Assembly (NCBI GenBank): GCA_933822405.4
Contig: CAKOGP040001557.1
Location: 124,001 to 188,000, forward strand
DNA: 64,000 nt
Reading direction: 5' to 3'
Source: Cylindrotheca closterium
Taxonomy: Eukaryota; Bacillariophyta; Bacillariophyceae; Bacillariales; Bacillariaceae
Every line of letters begins with the position of its first letter. The first letter of the stretch is position 1. The notes beneath the pieces were generated by a model. The model ran no database searches. It had not been told where the DNA came from and saw only the letters and a program-made list of their open reading frames with translations. This document shows, piece by piece, positions 39,479 through 48,917 of the stretch. The translations under genes were made by a program, and so were the position numbers.

Positions 39479-42319
39479 ATGATGAAGAACCTTCATGTGC
39501 TTCTCTTGCTGAGCAGCATCACACAGCTAGCAATCGGCTTTCAGTTTATGAAAAATTGGAAGATGCCATCACGAAATTTGGATAAAAAGATGGTCCAAAA
39601 ACGATTCGGTGACAAGAGTAAGTGTGATATTACATAATATGTTGTGTTGTGTTGTGTGGGGTAATCGTAAAGCACAACTCGAGCTGGTAGTGGTTCTTTC
39701 CTTTTCTCCTATTGACTTTGGACAGATTGATTGACTTACTTACTCACTCTTTCATTCATTCATTCATTCCTTTGCCTTTGATTCTTCGTTTTGTTCTCAG
39801 AACTAATTGTCTTGACGGATGCGGATTCCGATCTCGGAAAACAAACGACAAGAGACTTGCTGGCAACGGGCGAATATCACGTTATCGGAGGTGTCTCCAG
39901 TATTGAATCTTCAACTGCGGAACAAAGTTTCGAAGACTTTACTCCCATGGAATGTGATTTGGATTCCTTTGATTCGGTCCGCAACTTTTGTTCGTTCATT
40001 GAGGACTTTCGCTTGACCAAGCCAGTCGATCGTCTGGTATGCCTATCTGCAGCTGAGAGCGACAAACTACAGTGGACCAAGGACAATCACGAACAAACCA
40101 TTCAACGAAATGTACTTTCGCCATTCCTAATGACAGGTCTATTGCTGGAGGGCATGGACGGGAGTTTTGATGCCCGGTGTACCTTTGTTTCACCCAAGAG
40201 CAATTCAAATGTTGGCATTAGCACCAAGCTCGAGTTGAAAGGTTTAAAAGATGGATTCTTCAAGATACCAATGTTGGATGGGAGCCAAGACTTTAATTCG
40301 GAAAAGACCATTTCGGATGCCAAGCTTTGCCAAAAGTTGCTCAAGACCTATTTGCATGAGAAGTATCACAAGCTGAATCACGTAACCTTCAGTGACATTA
40401 CTCTGCCAGCTAGCAGCAATGATGCTAGCAAGTGTCTCTTTGATGTGATGCAGAGTCCAAAGGCAAGCACGTCCGCATCAGGTGAATCTTGGATGGCAAA
40501 AGAGGAAACCGATGGTGATACCATCTCCATCCAACTGGACAAGAATCCAATTTACAACAAGGCTATTGATATTGACAAGGCACATGAACTCTTTGAACTT
40601 GCCGAACAAGCCACAGGAGCCTATTGGCCAAAAGTCAAGGTGGTCACAAGCCCATGCCCAACACTCAAGGTCGTGGGTGCTGTCACCAAGGCTCAAGTGC
40701 AAAAGCAAGAACTCAAGCGTATGCGGGAAATGGGCCGTCCAGGCATCTCTGAACCAGAAGTGGAGGTGGCCGGTGATACGGCAAGTGGCAGCAAGAAATC
40801 AAGAATGACCAAGCGCCAAAAGGTTGCCAATGCTGTGGACAAGGTGGCTACCTTTGTCTTTTCCAAAACCGTCAAACCAGTCGCCAAGACTGCAACTTCC
40901 AAGCTTTTAGGAGAATTCCCTGACGAAGCCTTGAATAATTACATTGAAAAGGTTCCCGAGGAGGATGTTGCTGAGTTGGAAAAAGAGATGTTCCGACAAA
41001 TGTCGAAAGAGGCCTCTCAGAAGAAATTGCAGACCGACAAGAGTAAGAACACTATTTATGCTTCTGTTCTATTGTGAAGCAATGTTTCCATCCATTCTAA
41101 CCCATTTTTATTATTGTGATTGTTATTATCATTATTATCTTCTACAGAACTGGTGGTGTTGACAGGAACTTCCTCTGGGCTTGGAAAGAAGGCTGCTTTG
41201 GCAATGCTTCGATCTGGTGAATACCATGTCATTGGCGCCGTGCGAGACTTGGACAAGATGCAGGCCGTGGCCGAAATTGATGGCTTTCCCAAGGACAGCT
41301 TCACTCCCATGTACTGCGAGATGAATTCATTCGAGTCGGTCCGCGAATTTTGTGACAATGTCGACAAGTTCCGCGGAGATCACCCTATTGATCGTCTCGT
41401 CTGTAATACTGGTATCTACCAGCCTTCCCTCCGTCACGCCAAATGGAGCATGGATGGTCACGAACAAACCATGCAGACCAACTTCCTGTCGCACTTTCTC
41501 ATGATCTCCAAGCTCATGCCATCCATGGTCAAGTCCGACGATCCTCGAATTACCATGGTCGGTTCCGTTACTGGAAACGACAATACTGTTGGTGGTGGTG
41601 GTGTTTATCCCATTGCTGATCTTCACGATTTGGAGGGACTTGAAGCTGGATTTGCCAATCCCATTGCTATGGCTGACGGGTATGGTTTCATTGGAGCAAA
41701 GGCCTACAAGGATTCCAAACTGTGCTTGATGATTCTAGCCAACTTTTTGCATGCCAAGTATCACAAGTCTACGGGCATTGCCTTTAGCAGCATGTACCCT
41801 GGATGTATTGCCGAGTCTCCTCTCTTTCGTGAAAAGAGAGCCTGGTTCCGCGCTTACTTTCCTATCTTTATGAAGTTCATCACTGGTGGATTTGTGGGAG
41901 AACACGAAGCTGGCCAACGCCTCTTTCAAGTCGTTCACGATCCTCGATGTGCTGGAGAAAAGTCTGGAGTCTATTGGTCTTGGAATGGTGGTCCACGTGA
42001 AGGTCGTGGTGCCGAGGCATTGGAAAAGGAAGGTCAAATCTCGGGCGGAGGTGGTGCCGGTGGTGGCTGGGATTCCATCTTTGAAAACGATCAATCCGGA
42101 AAAGTTCTAAGCTTGGAAACTGGTTTCAAGCTGTTCGAGCACGCCACAGCCATTACTGGAGCCGAATGGCCATCTCCAGCGTCTAACGTTTGGTCTGGAG
42201 AAGCATCTTCTATGGAAGAGATGGTGCAAAAGAAGCGCGAGGAAGTGGCGGATGTCATGCATGCGCTCAACTTGCAATCAGACAGCACTACTCCACAACG
42301 ATTAGCCGAAACGATATGA
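39479..42319 (+). CDS. Plastid-targeted light-dependent protochlorophyllide reductase with a second, degenerate N-terminal SDR domain (three exons)
   Basis: Exons 39479-39617, 39801-41042 and 41148-42319 (introns 183 and 105 bp) give 850 aa. Exon 1 encodes a signal peptide ending LAIG-FQF plus a basic stretch, the diatom bipartite plastid pattern. Exon 3 encodes a full reductase domain: TGTSSGLGK (T466-K474), LVCNTGIYQPS with the conserved Cys, AYKDSK with Y647 and K651, YPGCIA, and SGVYWSWN. The enzyme reduces protochlorophyllide to chlorophyllide with NADPH in light. Exon 2 encodes a related domain (residues about 47-300) whose Gly motif is TDADSDLGK and whose YKDSK is replaced by ISDAK, so cofactor binding and catalysis are probably lost. 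A Lys-rich linker follows. Both domain exons begin at the same codon and phase, pointing to exon duplication. A role for domain 1 in dimerisation or regulation is inference. Confidence 0.9.
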
Positions 42320-43145
42320 GGGGATTGCCTGGAAATAGATGAGATGCTGGTTTAGATTATGTATGGCAGCCTCTATTTTAGAATACTTTCTCAGTTACAG
42401 CTACTCTTTTATTACTGTTCTTCAACCAGTCATTCAAGGTTTCTTCCGGTTGAATTCCAATGGAATTTTACAATTTCGTTTCATCGCCGCGAACGCGATT
42501 GGACTTTTCACAAAGACTTTCTGTACCGGTGTAGGTATCGTAGTCATCATGTTTAGTTGCTTCGCCGGATTTTTCAACTAAAGAAATTTACCATGAAAAG
42601 CAGATACGACGGTGTTTTGACTTTTTATGTAATGCAGTCCCATTTCGAATACGGCATATTTCTTTTTCTTTCTTCAACGAGGAGTCAGTCATTGGATGTC
42701 TTTTCCGGTTTAACTTTTACACCGTGGTTTAGCACCCAAAGATTTTTCATCCTTCGCCTCAAGTCTTTGTTCGTCATCATGTTTCACATATTATTCCAGG
42801 TTTTCCACTGTGATTCGGCTCAATTCCGTTGGAACACCAAAATCTCGATCGGACGTTTATTATTTCGGAAGTCGAACAAACATTTGAACAAAAAGGTCGT
42901 GTCCATGTCACAACGGAACCGGCGACTCTTTTACCCCGCCGGGTTCACAGTTCCTGTTCTATATATGACATCAGTACAGGGACGTTACACGGAGGTCAAT
43001 CAATTACAGTACCTTCGCGACCTTTTATGCCATCCGGCGACATCCTCCCAAACATTTCGAACCTGCTTCACGGTACTGGCCCATTATAATACCGGTATAC
43101 CATCACGACAATCAATCCTCGAGTCGAAACCAAACATCCAACAGA
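42320..43145. other. Intergenic
   Basis: No confident gene. A plus-strand frame (42557-43171) is open for about 200 codons but has no start context, domain or plausible composition and overlaps the next gene. A TACCGGTA palindrome lies at 43090-43097. Confidence 0.5.
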
Positions 43146-45844
43146 ATGACGAGTTCCAGATCAAACAATAAAGCAAGATCCTCAAAGAAGCAATCCACGA
43201 AACGTGTTGTGTCAAGCGTTCCGTCGACAAAGAAGTTTCAATCGTCTCACTTGATAACTGAGTCATTTCGATCCATGGATACGGAAGAAGAGATGCAGCA
43301 TTTCCGAATCAATGGTGAATCGTCCACAGGAGGTAGGACGCTAGAGCAACGCCTACAGCAACGTGATGCCACGGACGAAGCATTCATGTCTTATTCGGTT
43401 GCGGAAAAGTCAGCCATTCGGATACAACAAAACTTCCGACTGAAGAAACTGAAACGGCAGCAAGAACATGACAAACAACATGGTATGGAACCGGAGACAA
43501 CGGATTCGGAAGAAGAAGATGGAACGACAATCAAGGAAAACGATGTCGATCAGATGCATCGGGTCACTGTCATATTTCTGGGATTGTTGGCAATTTGGCA
43601 ATTTGCCCAAAAGTGCATCTCGTGCTTTTGTAATGACAGCAGTGCCGAGGCCGAAATCCGAGACATTATCATTGATGAAGGCGTTGATGAAGGTGCCGAT
43701 GCTCTTGGAGTCATGGCTGTACAGGCCGCTTCCAGTGCTGGAGATGGTACGAATTTTACTAATTTTGTTGCTGAATTGCATCATTCAGTCAGTCAGTCAG
43801 TCAGTCATTTGGATATGTTTCTAACCACGGACTTTATCTTTTGTTTCCTTTTTGTTACGCAGGCGCTGCTTCGGGGCTCACTGCCGTTACAATTCCAGTT
43901 GGTGGCCCAATCGGAGGTCCATTTGGAGCCCCTGGTGGTGGAGGACCGGAAGTTGTTGCAGCGCAAGTAGCAGTTGCAGCTGGTATGGCTGGAGCGATTG
44001 CTGGTGCGGCCAGTGTCATTGCTTCCGGTGGGGTACTAGTCCCGCTCAATACTACTGCTGTTGGATTCACAAATCGTTGTGGTTTGCCCAATCCAGCTGT
44101 CCGAGAAGGCCAATTCAGTCTAACGTTCAAGGGTTTTGATCGAATATTCGATGCTCGAGAATCACTTGTTGTGGAAAACCTGATCGTGGAAGCCTACAAT
44201 GAAATCACCGTTGGAGATAGCCTGGAGATCGATGGTGTCTGTGCCGATCCAATCGCGCGCGAAATGCAAGCTTTGGCCCTTGTGGATCAGATTTTGCAGT
44301 CCTTTGATGATGAAGGGGTACAATTTTCAGCAGTGGAAACCATTTTCAATGCAACTCTGACGTGCGATCAATGCTCGGCCTACCAGCCCTTGTTCTCTTT
44401 GGAACAAGAAGAGGAGGTGGTGGCAGAAGAAGAAACTCTGGAAGAAGAAGAAGAATTGGATCTTGATAGTCTACCTGCTTTCACAAACACGTCAGCCGTT
44501 CGTCTCCGCCGTCAAAGAAGGTTGAAGAACCAAATCTTCGAAACGAGCAGGCAATTGCAAGGCTTTGACTTTGAAAGCATTGAATTCTTTCAAAGATTGA
44601 TTCAGTTGGTAGTCTTTAAGATGGAGGCACTAAGCAAGAGCGGGGAGCTGGTGGGAGGTTTCATTGAGATCAACAAGGCCTATGTTATTCCCAATTCAGA
44701 AGAAGGGGGCGAGGTTCTAAAAATGGACGTGACCTATGTAAGCAAGGGCGAGAATGGTTTGTTTAACTTCAACTATATCGACGAGGAGACTGGTGAAGAA
44801 ATGTCTACCTCAGTGCTTGTCGATCCTTCGGATTTGAACCCTATTCAAACTACCGCACCTTCCTTGGCTCCCCCCGATAGTCCCAACCAAGCACCTCAGG
44901 CACCGCAAGCTCCAACAATAGGTGGCGACATGCCCGCTGGAACTCCAACAATAGATGGCGACATGCCCGCTGGAACTCCAACGATAGGTGACGACGCACC
45001 AGCTGACACTCCAACGATAGGTGACGACGCACCAGCTGACACGCCAACGATAGCGGACGACGTGCCAGCTAACACTCCAACAATAGTTGACGACATGCCG
45101 GCTGTCACTCCAATCCCAATTGAAGAAAATACCATAAGCGCGGCTCCGTCCATGGAAGATACTACTGCAAGTGAGGCTCCGTCCATCTCGGTCAGCCTGG
45201 AACCAACCATCAGTTTGTCAGAACAGCCAACTAAGGAACCTATCAATTTCTCGGGACAGCCAACCGATTTTCCATCCCCGAAACCATCCATGCGTCCATC
45301 GGTTGTTCCATCAGACACCCCAAGCCAGTTGCCCAGCAGATTACCCAGTGATGCCCCGAGCGCCAGCCCAAGTAATGTGCCCAGTGGTTCGCCAAGTCGA
45401 TTGCCCACCGAGTCGCCCAGTGTTCAACCAAGCTTGTCCATGGTCCCCAGTAGAACTCCTTCTGGAGTGCCTTCTGGCAGCCTGGTTCCATCGGTGTCTC
45501 CAAGCGAGAATCCAACCAATGAACTATCCATGAGGCCAAGCAGAAGTGTAATGCCATCCAATCTTCAATCTGCTGGACCTTCCCTTTCCAATGCTCCCAC
45601 TACGAAACCTTCTCGCGTGCCAAGCAGCACTCCGTCGACTGACACGCCCAGTAGGATTCCATCCATGCGTCCCAGTATTTCCCCCAGTACTGCTAAGCCA
45701 TCAGAGAATCCATCCGTCAGCTTCCAGCCTTCGACCAATCGTCCAAGTGTTTCTCCCAGCACCTCTCGACCATCCGTGAATCCAAGTGTTTCCATGACAC
45801 CCTCCAGGCGACCGGTTGCACCAGTCCATCCAAATAAAAACTAA
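43146..45844 (+). CDS. Membrane protein with IQ-like motif, hydrophobic segments and SxPS repeat tail (two exons)
   Basis: Exons 43146-43746 and 43863-45844 with a 116-bp GT-AG intron give 860 aa. The N-terminal 115 residues are basic and include an IQ-like calmodulin-binding motif (IRIQQNFRLKKLKRQ, about 98-112). A TM segment follows (VTVIFLGLLAIWQFAQKC, about 140-158). After the splice comes a Gly/Ala-rich hydrophobic region (PVGGPIGGPFGAPGGGG, AAGMAGAIAGAASVIASGGV), then about 240 aa of folded, acidic sequence with a CDQC pair. Residues about 550-620 hold six 11-aa repeats (PTIGDDAPADT type), and the last 190 aa are Ser-x-Pro-Ser repeats. With a basic cytosolic N-terminus and SxPS exterior, it looks like a type II surface or wall-associated protein. 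Calmodulin binding is inference from one motif. Confidence 0.8.
43783..43808 (+). repeat. (CAGT)n microsatellite in an intron
   Basis: A CAGTCAGTCAGT run of about five or six units lies inside the 116-bp intron of the SxPS-repeat gene. Confidence 0.85.
44912..45109 (+). repeat. 33-bp coding repeat, six copies (PTIxxDxPAxT)
   Basis: Six tandem 33-bp units each encode an 11-aa PTIGDDAPADT-like unit just before the SxPS tail. The first two and the third and fourth are nearly identical at the DNA level. Confidence 0.9.
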
Positions 45845-46757
45845 TATCATATATTATTATACCGTATACAAGGTGTTCTCAAGAACTCTATCGTGAGATT
45901 ATAGCCATTACTTTTTTTGCAATAGGAACCATACTACTGTACTGCTGTGCGTCGATCATTGATCGATTGGTCTGTTCATGATCATTGGGTGCTGGTATTC
46001 TTGGCTTCCACCGGCTACAATCCTGTGAGACCATTTTCTGTTTTATTAAGTGGAAATAAGGTTGCGTTGCCGATCAGCTATTGTAATTGGACGCTTCCCA
46101 GTGCTGTCACATTGTATCCATATTAGATTGGCGCTTCGCTAATCTGGTTCTTTGTTTGGTACAAATACGATTTAGTATCCTGCATGTGAGCAAGAACAAG
46201 AATTTTTCTCGCACCTGTTTTAGGGGGAGCTCTATGTATGATAATGCGTGAAATAACATCACATCGTTTATCAACCAAGATTCTTTTGTATTCTTCAATA
46301 TTCGTGTACGACATAAATGTCCCGATGAGCCCTGGTCGGGAGCTCTTGACGAAGCTTGATCTTGCTTCGAGAACGGAGAAGGAGCGTAGAACAGAAGGTG
46401 AACATCCTTCATGTTCAATAACATGTGATTTTTTTATAATTCGACAAGAGAGGCAAATTTGTCGGGATTTTTTGGTCCGCGGGGGAGCCGCAGATTATGA
46501 AAAATAACATTATACCAGTGATAGAGCGATTGCACATAAAAACGCTACTTGCTGACTGGAATGTATCTTTGATCCTTGTTTTATCGTTCCAGTTAGTTAT
46601 CATAGTTGAAGAAAGAGACCAAGACAATCGCCGTCAATACTACTTACTTCAGCAATATACTGATAGCAATACTAGGTTTCATACCTGGAAAACCTACCTT
46701 TTACTCTGAAATTCTTAACAAACAAACATCAGATTCCAGCATATACAGAGCTCGCCG
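45845..46757. other. Intergenic
   Basis: About 910 bp with no gene recognised. TACTGTACTG occurs near 45934. Short overlapping frames at 46107-46709 have no features. Confidence 0.55.
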
Positions 46758-48444
46758 ATGAATTACTTGCCTTCCCTTCGCAAAGATGCAGCAAAAGACT
46801 CCATGCTCATGATGCTAATGGGAATGAACAATGTTACTGCTTTCGAAACGAAGAATGGGGCCCCGCCGAACCCAATGGAACCCACACCGTTGTGTCAACC
46901 ATCATCATCATCATCATTGTCCGCTTCGCTACCTGTAACCAGTAGCTCCTCCTCCTGGATGATGCAAGCGAACAATGGGATTCCTCAAGATGCCGTCGAC
47001 CCAAAGGCAGTGGATTCCTTGATTGCCAAGGAAATGGCAGTACTGACACCCAAAGAACGGGAGCAATCCTATTTGGACGTTCATGGGATTTCCGAAGCGG
47101 TAGAGGAAACACCGCAGTTGATTGAAGCTAGTCAGCAAGCCATGGAACTGGAGATACTGAGGCAACAGGATCACGATCGGAAAGCTTATGATTTGGCTGC
47201 CTTTATGAATCGATCCTATGTAGAAGATGCCAAGTTGCGTTTGTGCTTTTTGAGAGCGGAAATGTTTGATCCCAAAAAGGCAGCCCTACGGTACATTCAG
47301 TTTTTTGAGGCGAAACTGGATCTCTTTGGAAAGGATTTGCTGACCATGGACATTACGCAAGACGATTTTGAACAAGAAGACATGGATGCTTTATATTCCG
47401 GGTACGCACAATTCCTTCCGGACCGTGATTGTGCAGGAAGAGCAATCAACTTGTGGATTTCCAACAGTACACATGAGAGCTCTAGCACCAAAGCAATGGT
47501 ACGTATACAGTGGATGAACGACACTGCAACTAGGTTCTTTCTTTTAAAATATTGTAAATGCTAACATCATTCATCCTTCTTTTGCCTTCAACCACAACCC
47601 ACAGTTACGGCGCGAATTCTATAGAGCAATGATTGCTTGCCAAGACGAACAAACTCAGAAACATGGCTGCGTGACGATATGTTACTTTTTGGGCCATGGG
47701 CAAGGTCCCAAATATCGTTTCGACCACCGATGGACTTTGTCCAAGCTGAGTGAAATACTTCCCGTCCGAGTGGCCGCCATTCACTTGTGCTATGACAATC
47801 GCATCTGGATGCCCGTCCATGCGTTCATGAAGGCATCCCTCAACCTTTTTACACGCATTCGACTTCGGACCCATTATGGACCCCATGAGGATTGTTTGGC
47901 CAGTCTGCAGGGTCATGGAATCCCTCCCGGTGTCTTGCCAGTCAATGCTGGTGGAGTCTTACAGAATGCCGAAGCTTACAAGACATTTTTGGAACAGGAA
48001 CGCAAAAAGGAACGCTTGTCCAATCCTCCCCGTGTTCGGATCATGGTGCCCAGTCCCAACGATGTTCTCTTTGGCAAGGGAACCCCAGTGCAGAACCATG
48101 TGGGCAACAAGAAACTCCGACGCTTGGTCATGGACTGCCAAAAGTCCTACGAAAAGGCCGAAAAGGGTACCAAAATTCTAGTGGCCCAAGAGATTGTCGA
48201 CATTGTCTTGGAATCTTCGGGACGTTTCTTACGACCTGCGGACAATGGGATGCCGTCTGCCTTTTCGGAAGCATCATCTGATGATAATACTAATGGGAAC
48301 AACAACAACAACAACAACAATAACAGTATCGCCAACAATGGTGTCACGGGATATGGATGCAGTTGGATCAATGTGGACAATGAATCGGCACGCACCAAAG
48401 TAAGTGCTGCCTTTCGTACGTTACGATGGAAGGCCAAGAAGTAG
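46758..48444 (+). CDS. CRAL-TRIO (Sec14-like) protein fused to a DUF6824-like domain (two exons)
   Basis: Exons 46758-47498 and 47605-48444 with a 106-bp intron between codons give 526 aa. The N-terminal 70 residues are Ser-rich. Residues about 150-185 match CRAL-TRIO N helices (KLRLCFLRAEMFDPKKAALR), and about 200-370 the lipid-binding lobe (LPVRVAAIHLCYDNRIWMPV, then GIPPGVLPVNAGG in place of LPxxxGG). Residues about 396-455 carry the complete diatom signature PSPNDVLFGKGTPVQNHVGN followed by KLRRLVMDCQKSYEKAEKG and SSGRFLRP, which I recall as DUF6824. An Asn run interrupts the C-terminal part. It is the best-preserved of three copies in this window. Lipid transfer or phosphoinositide sensing is expected of the first domain; the second domain's function is unknown to me. 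Confidence 0.85.
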
Positions 48445-48917
48445 GCTAGTCCTGCAGCTACTGCAGTAGTCCTTTGGGTCCGTCCTCATGGATCATGGAA
48501 TGAGCTGATCACGCTGAGGATCTTGGATGACTTCAATGCTTAATTACGATAAGAACAATTTTGAACATAGAAATCCCATCCTTGCGAAGCTTGATAATTG
48601 GAATGACAAATGACTCATCGTAACTGGTACTGGTATCCTTACTGGTACTCTTGTCTTCGCTTTCATGCACTTGCAAGTCGCAGAGCTACTGTACCGTACA
48701 GTACGGTAGCTCAGGGGTCCCGGATAAGTTGAACAATTCGACTAGCGCATATCGGACAATAACAGGTGTCCGATTATTTTCAAATCGCATTGCTCTACTG
48801 TGCGCTGACAGGGCGATTTTGAAAATGAGATCGAGCACTACTGGTAGAATATGAAAACAAAAGTACCAGGGCGTTGATTGATGCTTTTATTTATGCGGGA
48901 TTGGTATTGCACTGGAT
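48445..48917. other. Intergenic with near-perfect palindrome
   Basis: No gene is seen. It contains the 30-bp imperfect palindrome at 48683-48712 and several TACTG/CAGTA words. Confidence 0.6.
48683..48712. repeat. 30-bp imperfect palindrome
   Basis: The arms GAGCTAC and GTAGCTC are exact inverted copies. The 16 bp between them pair again except at two positions (one T-G and one C-A), and include GTACCGTAC and GTACGG words. It could form a hairpin or cruciform, or bind a dimeric factor. Confidence 0.8.

Noticed and set aside
42557..43171. 204-codon plus-strand frame between the reductase and IQ/SxPS genes
   Set aside because: No domain, odd composition (Phe/Arg/Ser-rich) and overlap with the real start at 43146; probably a chance frame.
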